Positions 35,936 through 45,735 are shown, counted from the stretch's first letter. The stretch is DNA of 64,000 nt from Ruminiclostridium hungatei (GCF_002051585.1 NZ_MZGX01000024.1:1-64000), one strand, 5' to 3'. Program-made: numbers and translations. The notes: a model not told the origin generated them from the sequence alone.

Positions 35936-37144
35936 TTGAGCAAAAAATCAGAGGAACATATGGATATTTCATCCAATGAAATAAAGCTGTCTTTTGGGCC
36001 CAAAGTTGAAGCAGCTGTTAAATGCAAACCCCGTCAGATAGAAAAAGCTCAGGATGCAGGCCACTTTAAATTAATTGTTCTTCTGCTGGGCTGCTCAATA
36101 ATTGCAGCGCTGTTCTTTTCGGTATTTGGCTGGGGAAACCCGTTAAAGTCACTCCGTTTAGCCGGTTCACTGCTGTTTGGCATGGAGCTTGAAAACGGGG
36201 CCTCCCCCTCGAAAATGATTAATTACCTTCTTTCATATGTACTGCCTATGAATGTGGGCATAGCTGTAACAGGCTCGGTACTGGCATTGGCTGGAGCAGC
36301 GTACCAGGGAGTATTTAAAAATCCAATGGCATCCCCTGACATTTTAGGAGCAACTGCAGGAGGCAGTCTTGGCGGAGGCATTTATATCCTGTTGTTCAGT
36401 ATGGTGGAGGATCCGTTAAAAATCAGTATTGCCAGCGAAACAAGAGATACCTTTATGGCTAATATTGGAAGGCAGCTGTTTATATTCCTGTTTGGATTTT
36501 TGTCGGTAGTGGCTATTATGGCTATTGGCGTACTTATTGACAGGGGGTTTAAATCAACCTCCACAATGGTGCTGGCTGGTATGATAGTATCTTCAATGTT
36601 TAATTCTATTCTGGGATATATAAGATATATAATCACCATGATGGATCCAAATGATGAGAGACTTCCCATGCTGAACATGTTTCTTATGGGCAATTTTCTC
36701 AATGTGGCACAGGTTCCAAATTTTATAAAGCTATTAGTGCCATGCCTGATTTTTTCGGTTCCATTGCTTTTGATGAGATATCAAATAAACGGACTGGTTT
36801 TTGGAGATGAAGAAGCGCAGGCTATGGGCATAAATATAAAAGTCTTAAGAACCGGAATTATTTTTTGTGCTACCATTCTCACCACAACAACTATTGCCAC
36901 AGTGGGACAAATAGGGTGGGTGGGGCTGGTAATACCCCATATGGGAAGATTGCTTGCAGGCCCTGATTTCAAAAGGCTTATGCCTGTATCAATGCTTTTA
37001 GGCGCATTGTTTCTGCTTCTGGCTCAGGCTGTCTCCAATCTGGGACACCTGCCGGTGGGTGTTTATACCTCCATACTTGGAATTCCTGTATTTTTTTATT
37101 TTTTGATTTCTTCCAGGAAAAAAGGAAAGAAATTATGGAATTAA
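35936..37144 (+). CDS. FecCD/BtuC-family ABC transporter permease 1
   Basis: The protein of about 402 residues has a roughly 45-residue hydrophilic N-terminal extension and then about ten membrane helices. Family motifs are visible: GAAYQGVFKNPMASPDILGATAGGSLGGG in the middle and GWVGLVIPHMGRLLAGPD, the cytoplasmic L-loop that contacts the ATPase. This class imports iron-siderophores, heme, cobalamin or oxyanions. The start is uncertain: GTG 35927 or TTG 35936 after AAAGGGGG. It pairs with the permease at 37208. Confidence 0.9.
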   Translation: MSKKSEEHMDISSNEIKLSFGPKVEAAVKCKPRQIEKAQDAGHFKLIVLLLGCSIIAALFFSVFGWGNPLKSLRLAGSLLFGMELENGASPSKMINYLLSYVLPMNVGIAVTGSVLALAGAAYQGVFKNPMASPDILGATAGGSLGGGIYILLFSMVEDPLKISIASETRDTFMANIGRQLFIFLFGFLSVVAIMAIGVLIDRGFKSTSTMVLAGMIVSSMFNSILGYIRYIITMMDPNDERLPMLNMFLMGNFLNVAQVPNFIKLLVPCLIFSVPLLLMRYQINGLVFGDEEAQAMGINIKVLRTGIIFCATILTTTTIATVGQIGWVGLVIPHMGRLLAGPDFKRLMPVSMLLGALFLLLAQAVSNLGHLPVGVYTSILGIPVFFYFLISSRKKGKKLWN

Positions 37145-37207
37145 AAGTTTTGTTTTAAAAAAGTGCATTAAATGTTGAAATAAAAAATGGGGAAGGAGGC
37201 CGTCAAT

Positions 37208-38314
37208 ATGAAAAACACATCTGCGGGATATATGAGGGACAATTCGGATATACGCAGCAGGGACATTATAAGAATCAAACCGTATTTTTGGACAATTTTG
37301 ACAGTGCTGCTGCTGGTGGTAATATTATTATCCTCCGCGGTGAACTATAGAGAAATTCATCCGGTAACTTATGTAGTGAAGGATTTTGCATTGCTTGTAA
37401 AGACAAAGGCGGCAAACCTTGCTTCCATTCCTGTTATCTGGGAGGTGCAATACTCCGGTTATTTTCAGAAAAGTGTCGATAACTTGAACAGAAGTATATT
37501 TGCAGTATTTGTGGGAGCAGCACTTGCCGCAGCAGGGGCGGCCTTCCAGGGCTTATTCAAAAATCCTGTGGTCTCCCCTTCCATATTGGGAGTATCCTCC
37601 GGTGCCAGTGTAGGAGTAGCAATAAGCATTATGCTTTTTAATGCATATGTGAAGGATATACGCATGTATGCAGTTGCCTTTGCCTTTGGGTTCGGATGTG
37701 TGCTGCTGGTCCTGGCCATCTCTTCGGCCATAGGGAGAGGGAGGTTGAATATTGCTGACCTGCTGCTGGTTGGAACGGTGGTATCCTCATTTTTTAACGG
37801 GATTTTTTCAATAATCGTTCAGGTTGTTCCCAGGGAATTGGCGGCACAGATAAGTTCATTCCTTCTTGGAGCCATATACGCCGCTCCTGAAAAAAATGAG
37901 TTCAAAGGCTTTATTACAGCGGTGATCATAGGGCTTTTACCGTTAATATTGGTCCGGTACAGGATAAATATTTTATCCTTCGGTGATGAAGAAGCAATGT
38001 CACAGGGAATAAATCCCGGCTTGCTCCGTGTGATAATAATTTTATGCGGAACGGTGCTTGTTGTCTCAACGGTACTCTTTTGCGGGATTATAGGCTGGGT
38101 GGGGCTGGTTATCCCCCATATAGGCAGGATGCTGGCAGGTCCGGATTTCAAAACCTTGCTTCCGGTATGTGTTCTGGCAGGAGCCATATTCATGCTGATT
38201 GCCGAGAATATGTCCATGCTGCTGGGATATTTTCCTCTGGGTATAATTACTTCTATTATTGGTGCTCCATTGTTTTTCTATCTTCTTGCTATGAACAGGA
38301 GGGAACAATTTTGA
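37208..38314 (+). CDS. FecCD/BtuC-family ABC transporter permease 2
   Basis: The 368-residue protein has about ten helices and the same signature loops as its neighbour: GAAFQGLFKNPVVSPSILGVSSGASVG and GWVGLVIPHIGRMLAGPD. ATG 37208 has GGAAGGAGG upstream. Two non-identical permeases imply a heterodimeric channel, as in FecC-FecD, rather than the BtuC homodimer. The last codon overlaps the TTG start of the ATPase. Confidence 0.9.
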   Translation: MKNTSAGYMRDNSDIRSRDIIRIKPYFWTILTVLLLVVILLSSAVNYREIHPVTYVVKDFALLVKTKAANLASIPVIWEVQYSGYFQKSVDNLNRSIFAVFVGAALAAAGAAFQGLFKNPVVSPSILGVSSGASVGVAISIMLFNAYVKDIRMYAVAFAFGFGCVLLVLAISSAIGRGRLNIADLLLVGTVVSSFFNGIFSIIVQVVPRELAAQISSFLLGAIYAAPEKNEFKGFITAVIIGLLPLILVRYRINILSFGDEEAMSQGINPGLLRVIIILCGTVLVVSTVLFCGIIGWVGLVIPHIGRMLAGPDFKTLLPVCVLAGAIFMLIAENMSMLLGYFPLGIITSIIGAPLFFYLLAMNRREQF

Positions 38315-39090
38315 TTCTTGATATAAATAAAATTTCCTGCGGTTACGGTTCAAGGGCAGTTCTGAAAAACATATCCTTTTCCATTGCATCGGGTGAAATC
38401 TGCTGCCTGCTTGGACCCAACGGAGTTGGGAAAACAACGCTTTTTAAAACTATTCTGGGTTTTTTAAAAACAATAGAAGGCAATATTTCGGTGGACGGAG
38501 AGGATATTAAGGCCCTTTCCAGAAAGCAATTGGCCAGAATATTGGGATATGTTCCGCAGGCGCATACCCCACCCTTTCCTTATACGGTAGGTGAGGTGGT
38601 CACCATGGGAAGGACAGTTCATCTGGGGATTTTTTCTTCTCCGTCGAACAAGGATGCAAAAATTGCCGAAGGAGCTCTGGAAGTATTGGGAATACAGCAC
38701 CTAAGGGACAGGATTTACACTGAAATATCGGGCGGGGAACGCCAGTTGGTCCTTATAGCCAGAGCCCTGGCAAAAGAACCGGAATTTCTTATTATGGACG
38801 AACCCACAGCAAATCTGGATTTTGGAAATCAGATAAGAGTTGTCGAACAGGTTAATAAACTGGCACGGAGAGGACTGGGAATACTGATGACAACCCATTC
38901 TCCCGAGCATGTATTCCAATGTGACAGCAATGTTGCACTGCTGGACAGGGAAGGCGGGTTGGCATTTGGAAAAGCTGAAAAGGTTGTAACAGAGGAAAGT
39001 CTTTTAAGGGCTTATGGAATACAGGTAAAAATTGCCGAGGTGCCAACCGAAACAGGAAGCAAAAAGGTGTGTGTTCCGGACAGTGTTTAG
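38311..39090 (+). CDS. FepC/BtuD-type ABC transporter ATPase
   Basis: The 259-residue protein has Walker A GPNGVGKTTL, the Q-loop (YVPQAH), signature SGGERQLVLIARALA, Walker B FLIMDEPTANLD and the H-loop TTHSPEHVF. TTG 38311 overlaps the TGA stop of the upstream permease (TTTTGA) and has AGGAGGGA upstream, so translation is coupled. It drives the transport of the FecCD-type importer. Confidence 0.93.
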   Translation: MILDINKISCGYGSRAVLKNISFSIASGEICCLLGPNGVGKTTLFKTILGFLKTIEGNISVDGEDIKALSRKQLARILGYVPQAHTPPFPYTVGEVVTMGRTVHLGIFSSPSNKDAKIAEGALEVLGIQHLRDRIYTEISGGERQLVLIARALAKEPEFLIMDEPTANLDFGNQIRVVEQVNKLARRGLGILMTTHSPEHVFQCDSNVALLDREGGLAFGKAEKVVTEESLLRAYGIQVKIAEVPTETGSKKVCVPDSV

Positions 39091-39105
39091 AGAAAGGAGG
39101 CAGGT

Positions 39106-40584
39106 ATGAAAAAAAAGTATAATTTTATTTTAATAATTCTCATTATTTCAATACTTTTGCCGTTTTTGACTTCATGCAGGCCCAGTCCCGCACTTACATT
39201 GACAATTCCTCCCGAAGAGGAGCCGGCAGCGGTGACGGCGGAAAATTCACAAGCCCTGCCTTCTGAGCCTGAAACGGACCGGGAATATCCCGAGGATGAC
39301 GCACATCCTGATAAGGCAAGCGCTGAATCATCAGCAGAACGATGGGGCAGAAATTCACAAGCCTCAGTTTCAACAGCAGCTTTGGCAATTACTGATTACC
39401 CTGCTGAAAATAGTGAAGCTAATGACGGTAATGCTGAATATCAGGCTGTACCCATTACCGTTATAACACAAGAGGTTAATGAAACCAGACAAATAAATGA
39501 TAACAACGGAGTTCAAATTGAAATACCAAAAAAAGTTGAACGCATTGCAGCAGGAACTGCAGATTCGGCAATAATTGGAATGCTTGGAGGCATAGATACT
39601 CTGGTGGCCACTTCCGGTGAAACAGGGACAGGTTTGTTTCAAAAAGTATTTCCCCAATTAAAAAGTCTGCCTAAAGTCTGGCAGGACAGCAGTGCTGCCG
39701 GAATGAGCGAGAATTCCTTTCAAATGCTGCTGAAAGCAAAACCACAGGTGGTTTTAGCGTATTCCACCAGCTTTTCAAATAATCAACTTCAAGGACTGAA
39801 ACAGGAAGGAATTACGGTGGTAACTTTGCCGGGCAGCAACGGGAACACAGAAAGTATTATAAGTCCTGAATACAGAGCCTTTGAGGATGTAATGAAAAAG
39901 GTGGCCATAATAGGGCAGGTGCTGGGAGACAGAACCCAGGACGGGGGCGGCAATGCAATACAAAAAGCCCAGGAATATACCGGGTATTGCAGGGAAGTAA
40001 TGAAAAATATGAAGAACTGTTTCAGCTTCGATTGGAAATCCTCTTTTGATCCGCTGGCCTCAAGCTATGGGAAAAGAAAGGTTACGGCATATATAGAAAA
40101 ATACCGGTCGGGTAACGGCGTATCCATATACGGGGAAAAAAATAATCTTCTGACTTCGTCGCTTACTCTTGCAGGAATAGCAAACAGCAGGGCTTTGAGT
40201 TCAAACATAGGGCAAAGCAGCTATGTAGAGGTGGATTTGCTGAATTTTGATACCCTTATAGTTGGAAGCCGTGAAGTGAAGGCTTCTCAAGAATATACCT
40301 GCTGGGGGCTTGAAGGAATGAATTCAAATGTCAAGCTGGTATGCGGGCCTATGAAACAGGCGGTAAACCCAAAGGGCTGTGTATCCTGGCTGGAACCGGG
40401 ACCGGAATTTATACTTGAACCCCTTTGGCTGGCAACGGTTTTCAGCCCCCAATCAAACCTCTATGGAGGCAGTAATGCATCAGCATATATGGGAAGTGCC
40501 GTAAAAGCTTTTTATGAGCGGTTTTACGGGTACAGGCTCAGTCCGGGAGAACTGGAAGGCATCCTTGAAGGCCCGGCTGTGTAA
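39106..40584 (+). CDS. Fe/B12-class substrate-binding lipoprotein
   Basis: The 492-residue protein has a lipoprotein signal (FLTSC, Cys near residue 24), then an unusually long acidic linker (about 25-140, rich in Glu, Ala, Ser and Pro) and a class III binding domain beginning at NGVQIEIPKKVERIAAG. The C-lobe has the GPEFILEPLWLATVF motif typical of corrinoid or siderophore binding proteins. The long linker would let the domain reach far from the membrane. It is translated from ATG 39106 with GAAAGGAGG upstream. The substrate is unknown. Confidence 0.87.
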   Translation: MKKKYNFILIILIISILLPFLTSCRPSPALTLTIPPEEEPAAVTAENSQALPSEPETDREYPEDDAHPDKASAESSAERWGRNSQASVSTAALAITDYPAENSEANDGNAEYQAVPITVITQEVNETRQINDNNGVQIEIPKKVERIAAGTADSAIIGMLGGIDTLVATSGETGTGLFQKVFPQLKSLPKVWQDSSAAGMSENSFQMLLKAKPQVVLAYSTSFSNNQLQGLKQEGITVVTLPGSNGNTESIISPEYRAFEDVMKKVAIIGQVLGDRTQDGGGNAIQKAQEYTGYCREVMKNMKNCFSFDWKSSFDPLASSYGKRKVTAYIEKYRSGNGVSIYGEKNNLLTSSLTLAGIANSRALSSNIGQSSYVEVDLLNFDTLIVGSREVKASQEYTCWGLEGMNSNVKLVCGPMKQAVNPKGCVSWLEPGPEFILEPLWLATVFSPQSNLYGGSNASAYMGSAVKAFYERFYGYRLSPGELEGILEGPAV

Positions 40585-40702
40585 ATAGGGCTGGGGAGTA
40601 TGTTCCCCCGGCTAAGCTGGCAGGTGACCTGAAATCATTTTTGGCTTTATGTCAAATTGAGTATACACATATTTAAAATATTACACGAGGAGGTAGTGGA
40701 TT

Positions 40703-42601
40703 ATGTACAGAAAAATTTTTAAATCAATTTCAATTTTTTTAGCGGCAGCCCTATTAGCAGCAATGATGGCAATCCCAGGCATAGCGGCAGGTGAAAAGTC
40801 AACTACAGGTGACAATGTAGTCAGGATGTCGGCAGCCGGGGCCATGAGCATAGTAGTTGAGATGTTGGGAGCAAATCTTTCCGCAACTTCTGCGACATGT
40901 CTGAATGGAACAAGTATGCCGCAGTTGTTTCCGACTTTTGCCATAAACAATGAGAATCCTGACCCGTATCTGGCCAACTTTGTAAACAAACGGTTTCCGG
41001 CCACCGTTGAGGGCTGGAATGGTTCGGGCCCAGGTACACCGGTTTATGACGGGACAAAGACTCCCCCCACATCACCTGTGGTAAGCAATCAACCGGATAT
41101 TGTAGGCGGTTTCAGTGAAACTTCGACGCCTACGCTGAAAGCTTTGCAGGCGGTATATGATGTATTGTATCCCGGTTCAAAGGGGCAGCAGCTCATTTCA
41201 CCGGCATCAGCACCACTTACTACCAAAGACGGTATCATTGCCGCAGTAAAAAATCATGCGGCAGCTATCGAAACTATCATGAAGGAATACAATAAAACCA
41301 CACGTTACAGCAAAAAGCCCACGGAGATTGCAAACGAATTTGCAGCTTTTTATAATAACAATGTTGAAACCGTGCAAAAGCTTATAAAAGGTGCACCGCT
41401 TACTACCGTTGTATACATACAGTCAACAGGAACAGGAGTGTATAATGTTCTGGCGGAGAGCAGCAATGACATTTTTGCCACCTATCATATAGGGATCGCA
41501 GGTGGAAAAAATGTGGGCAAGGGTAGTCAAATGACTGGCGCACAAATCGAGGAGGCCAATCCCGATGTCATTGTAACAGGATCTGCCGCGCTGACTTCAG
41601 CGGTCAAAGCCGATACATCCCTTGCAGGAACTGCCGCCTTTGACAGTGGAAAGATATATACAATTCCCACAGGAGTATATGGCTGGCACCTGAGAAGTCC
41701 AGAATCCTGTCTGGCACCTCTGTGGCTTGGAAAAATACTGCATCCTGACAAAACGGCTTCCTTAAACATTAACACAAAGGTTTATAATTACTATAAGGAC
41801 TTATACCACTACGATACTTCTCCCAATGCAAAGCAAAAGCTAAAGGATGTTGTGCTGAATATTACCGGTTTCAGTGACGGTATTCTTGAAGAAGCAGTAA
41901 GTGAGGTCAAGTCAGGTACACTTGTACCGTATACGGTTAAAGACGGTAAGGATATAATTATCAAGCTGAGTGCCGTTTCAAACAACAAGATGTATTACAG
42001 CGGAGACAGTACAACTACCTACCAGTATAAAGACAACAAAAAGAGTTTTAAAGACATATCCACCCATTGGGCAAAGGATTATATAGAATTTGTAGCTGCA
42101 AGAGAGCTGCTGGGCGATACCGGCGGAGGCAATTTCAGTCCCAACAGCCAATTTACACGGGGAATGCTTGCAGCCGTTCTGGGCAAATTATGCGACGCAC
42201 CTGTTGTCAAGGTTGAAAAATCCAGATTTTCGGATGTTCCGGAAAATAAATACTATGCTCCATATATTGAATGGGCTGTTGAAACCGGTATAATGGACGG
42301 AGCGGCTAATAATAAATTTGGCCCCGACCTGCCTGTTTCCAGAGAGGAGATGGCTGTAATCATTACTAATTTTGCAAAGGCCGAAGATTTGATAATTAAG
42401 GAAATAATAGGACAGCCTGCAGTATTTTCAGATGAAAGCAGCATAAATGATCTTTCAAAAGATAGTATAAATACAGTTCAAAAGGCTGGAATAATGTCAG
42501 GAAAAGCAAACAACAAATTTGATCCAAAAGGAAAAATTACAAGAGCGGAGACAGCAGTTATACTTAGCAAGCTGATAACAAATGTGGTGGTAAATGAATA
42601 G
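40703..42601 (+). CDS. S-layer-anchored substrate-binding protein (Fe/B12 class with SLH domains)
   Basis: The 632-residue protein has a normal signal peptide (cleavage after GIAA), not a lipobox. Residues about 40-375 form a binding domain related to the upstream lipoprotein (the C-lobe has SPESCLAPLWLGKILHPDK, matching EFILEPLWLATVF there). Residues about 450-630 form three SLH domains (FKDISTHWAKDYIEF; FSDVPENKYYAPYIEWAVETGIM; the last with GIMSGKANNKFDP), which bind secondary cell-wall polymers. It would hold a receptor at the cell surface and may pass ligand inward to the lipoprotein. The start is ATG 40703 with GAGGAGGTAG upstream, in the same operon. Confidence 0.88.
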   Translation: MYRKIFKSISIFLAAALLAAMMAIPGIAAGEKSTTGDNVVRMSAAGAMSIVVEMLGANLSATSATCLNGTSMPQLFPTFAINNENPDPYLANFVNKRFPATVEGWNGSGPGTPVYDGTKTPPTSPVVSNQPDIVGGFSETSTPTLKALQAVYDVLYPGSKGQQLISPASAPLTTKDGIIAAVKNHAAAIETIMKEYNKTTRYSKKPTEIANEFAAFYNNNVETVQKLIKGAPLTTVVYIQSTGTGVYNVLAESSNDIFATYHIGIAGGKNVGKGSQMTGAQIEEANPDVIVTGSAALTSAVKADTSLAGTAAFDSGKIYTIPTGVYGWHLRSPESCLAPLWLGKILHPDKTASLNINTKVYNYYKDLYHYDTSPNAKQKLKDVVLNITGFSDGILEEAVSEVKSGTLVPYTVKDGKDIIIKLSAVSNNKMYYSGDSTTTYQYKDNKKSFKDISTHWAKDYIEFVAARELLGDTGGGNFSPNSQFTRGMLAAVLGKLCDAPVVKVEKSRFSDVPENKYYAPYIEWAVETGIMDGAANNKFGPDLPVSREEMAVIITNFAKAEDLIIKEIIGQPAVFSDESSINDLSKDSINTVQKAGIMSGKANNKFDPKGKITRAETAVILSKLITNVVVNE

Positions 42602-42667
42602 ACTCATTCCGGTAAAGCTTATATGAATCAATCAGCACGACGCGTTAACTTATAGGAAGAGGCAAAA

Positions 42668-42704
42668 GGGCTGTTGCAAAATATTATTAATTTTGCAACA
42701 GCCC
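42668..42704. terminator. bidirectional terminator
   Basis: GGGCTGTTGCAAAAT and ATTTTGCAACAGCCC form a perfect 15-bp stem with a 7-nt loop between two convergent operons. Confidence 0.85.
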
Positions 42705-42722
42705 ATCTTATTTTCAGGAAAA

Positions 42723-43691
42723 TCATTTGCACAGGCTGCAACTGCTGCAATCCCCGCAGGAAAAGCCTGTACAGTTTTTTGGAGTGGCGTCGTTGGTTAC
42801 TGAAAACCTGAATTCACTCATCTCATACACCTTTGTCTTTTCGCCCTCAAATATTACATGCTCCCCGTCAAAGGTTATCTTCAGAGGTACCAGCATAAAC
42901 TTGTCATCTTCAAGGGGGGCAGGTCTGAGGATGGGTTCGTGGGTTTCAAAAGAACCGTCAGCGGCATATACCATAACCTTGCTGCTGGAGGTCACCAGGG
43001 ACCTGAGACTTCCGTCCTTCCTGAAGCACAGTGAGTTTAACTCTCCTGATATTCCTATGGCACTTTCATCATAGGCGGATATATTGCCGATGGGAGTTGC
43101 AAGGGTCAATTCATATGCCGGCTCAAGGGATCTGAGGCTTCCGTCCTCGTACAGTGAAAAGCCTATTCTCGCAGGAAAAATGTCAACCTGCTTTTTCAGA
43201 AATATGGATTCACCGGGCCATAAGGTCATAGCCTTCAAATTGCCGTTTTCATAAAAGCAAAGACTTATTATTTTTGTTTTGAAGCTGCCAAAGGGAAACC
43301 AGAACTTAAATTCCCTGCATAGCTGCTCTTCGTCCGCTTCCGACCAGTAGCCGCTGATTTTGCCGTTCAAAGGGAAAAGCCGCTTGATTGCTCCGCTCTC
43401 ATAAAAGGTTACCAGCTCGGCAGGGAAGCTTCCAATAGGAGTAAAAATATCAGTCTGCTTTTCCAGGGCTATGCTTTTCACTGCTCCACTGCCGTAAAAG
43501 GATACGGAGGGAGTGTACTTTTTTCTTAATTCCTCCGGCCCATACTTGGGAATCAAATCCCCATACCTGGTAGGGATAGTGTTTTCTTCGTCCAGGGAAC
43601 AGTTTTTCAAAATGCCGTTGGAATAGTACTCTGACTTATCAATGCCTGTGAGTTTTAATCCGGTTCCTGTTTCAATTAAAATTCCTTTCAT
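42723..43691 (-). CDS. MORN-like repeat protein next to AnfO
   Basis: The 322-residue protein contains at least five repeats of the form FYxxGxxKxL or LYEDGSLRSL (for example SFYGSGAVKSI, TFYESGAIKRL, CFYENGNLKAM, SLYEDGSLRSL, CFRKDGSLRSL), like MORN-type beta hairpins. The C-terminus has a Cys cluster (CTGFSCGDCSSCSLCK) that could bind metal or an Fe-S cluster. There is no signal peptide. It lies 29 bp downstream of the AnfO gene and shares its transcript, so a nitrogenase-linked accessory role is possible. The ribosome site AAGGAGGGG is strong. Confidence 0.7.
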   Translation of the reverse strand: MKGILIETGTGLKLTGIDKSEYYSNGILKNCSLDEENTIPTRYGDLIPKYGPEELRKKYTPSVSFYGSGAVKSIALEKQTDIFTPIGSFPAELVTFYESGAIKRLFPLNGKISGYWSEADEEQLCREFKFWFPFGSFKTKIISLCFYENGNLKAMTLWPGESIFLKKQVDIFPARIGFSLYEDGSLRSLEPAYELTLATPIGNISAYDESAIGISGELNSLCFRKDGSLRSLVTSSSKVMVYAADGSFETHEPILRPAPLEDDKFMLVPLKITFDGEHVIFEGEKTKVYEMSEFRFSVTNDATPKNCTGFSCGDCSSCSLCK

Positions 43692-43720
43692 AACGACCCC
43701 TCCTTTTTGTTTGCGTCAGG

Positions 43721-44353
43721 TCAGCATGTACAGACCTTTCTTATGATGGAAACCTTCAATTTGTTCTTTTCAAGTTCATCTACGCTGTAAGTGAGTTTTT
43801 TTCTGGGAAGCAGTATATCGAACCAGGGGGGGATATGACTGCAAACCACCTCCAATCTGAAAAAAGGACTTGCTTCTATAAAAGACTGGAGTGCTTTTTT
43901 TGAGGATATCTCAGGATGACTTTCCTGCAACTGAATCAAATCCAGAAAATAGACCCCTTCCTCCGAGGTCAGAACCGGAGAAGTGGCAGAGGTTGAAAAA
44001 GCTGGTGTTTTGACGGTTGTTTCCGCTTCCAGCTCATCGCTGATCTCAGTGAGCAGAGCCTCCGAGAAAGTATCCGCTTCAAAGATTTCAAAGCCCATTC
44101 TTTCAAAAATATTATAGGAAAGGCCCGTCACAGTCTTGCCGATAATTATTTTACAGTCCTCCAACTGGAGTATGACTGTTCGTATATTATCCCTTATTTC
44201 CGGTATCTTGGAGGTTATATCAAGAGAATAGGGTATTTCGCTTATTACCCTCCAGCTCTCATTCTCTCTGTTGAAGATTAATAAAACCGACCCGTCGTCA
44301 AAGGCTGTCAGCTCGTTATCAGTGTTCATTATTACGGCTATTTTTTCAGACAT
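43721..44353 (-). CDS. anfO: AnfO-family nitrogenase accessory protein
   Basis: The 210-residue protein matches the AnfO family as I know it: KIAVIMN at the N-terminus, ENESWRVISEIPYSLD, the ILQLEDCKIIIGKTVTGLSYNIFERMGFEIFE core, GVYFLDLIQLQESHPEISSKKAL, and the FRLEVVCSHIPPWFDILL segment. AnfO was named from Fe-only nitrogenase operons (anfHDGKO); its molecular role is not settled. Here it is divergent from a Mo-type nif operon and there is no anfG or vnfG in the window. The start is ATG 44353 with AAGGAGGGA upstream, behind a leader terminator. Confidence 0.85.
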   Translation of the reverse strand: MSEKIAVIMNTDNELTAFDDGSVLLIFNRENESWRVISEIPYSLDITSKIPEIRDNIRTVILQLEDCKIIIGKTVTGLSYNIFERMGFEIFEADTFSEALLTEISDELEAETTVKTPAFSTSATSPVLTSEEGVYFLDLIQLQESHPEISSKKALQSFIEASPFFRLEVVCSHIPPWFDILLPRKKLTYSVDELEKNKLKVSIIRKVCTC

Positions 44354-44388
44354 ATGTATCCCTCCTTATCTTATGATAAAATATATAC

Positions 44389-44484
44389 AAAAAAAGCGTA
44401 CTGAAGGAACCCCTTCAATGCGCTTCATTGCAAACAGTATTTATTTATTAATTTAATTATATGAAGCAAAGCCCTCATAGGCAA
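44389..44484 (-). promoter_or_regulatory. anfO promoter and short attenuator-like leader
   Basis: On the minus strand TTGCCT (44484-44479), a 17-bp spacer and TATAAT (44461-44456) form a promoter. The leader carries a terminator stem (44423-44396: GCGCATTGAAGG with CCTTCAGTACGC) followed by seven T (44395-44389), about 36 bp before the anfO ATG. An overlapping small hairpin CAATG-AAGCG-CATTG would exclude the terminator stem. Confidence 0.55.
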
Positions 44485-44581
44485 CTGTTATTTTAGGGAA
44501 TATGACGGCTTATTAGCAGATTTGTAAATAATACACAAAAACATGGCAAAAAAACATATTGAATATGTACATCTTCGTGCA

Positions 44582-44773
44582 TTGAGGATGCTGCCGCCAA
44601 CCTTTATACTCAATATAAGCCAGTTCAATAAAAAAACGACGACGAAGTCTCAAACCAGTAAAACGGTTTTGAGACTTTTGTGTTTTTAAAAGGGACCGGT
44701 ACAAATAAATAACCATTGACGAAGAGGTCTTTAAACTATTTAGCCTTAGTGCTTATTGTTTAGAGACTTTTTT
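44582..44773 (+). promoter_or_regulatory. nif promoter and leader with two serial terminators
   Basis: TTGAGG (44582-44587), a 17-bp spacer and TATACT (44605-44610) form a sigma-A-like promoter. Two intrinsic terminators follow: T1 at 44645-44679 (AGTCTCAAACC with GGTTTTGAGACT, then TTT) and T2 at 44727-44773 (GTCTTTAAAC with GTTTAGAGAC, then six T). The right arms share GAGACTT, so T1's left arm could pair with T2's right arm. Both must be read through before nifH. Confidence 0.65.
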
Positions 44774-44809
44774 ATATTAATCAGAACAGAGAAATAAAAA
44801 CAAAGTTGA

Positions 44810-45667
<858 letters not shown>

Positions 45668-45709
45668 AATGCAAAGCAAACTTTAGTGCATGCATCGTTG
45701 CCTTTGCAT

Positions 45710-45735
45710 CATAAAAAGCCAAGCGGCTTTTTATG
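45710..45735 (+). promoter_or_regulatory. stem-loop between nifH and nifI1
   Basis: CATAAAAAGCC and GGCTTTTTATG form a perfect 11-bp stem with an AAGC loop. A larger imperfect stem (ATGCAAAG...CTTTGCAT) lies just upstream at about 45668-45709. They probably act in processing or partial termination that favours nifH. Confidence 0.6.

Noticed and set aside
35936-42601. Calling the FecCD-type importer a molybdate (MolBC-like) or cobalamin system
   Set aside because: The family fits several ligands, and neither a cobalamin riboswitch nor a molybdate-specific signature was seen; proximity to nif alone is not enough.
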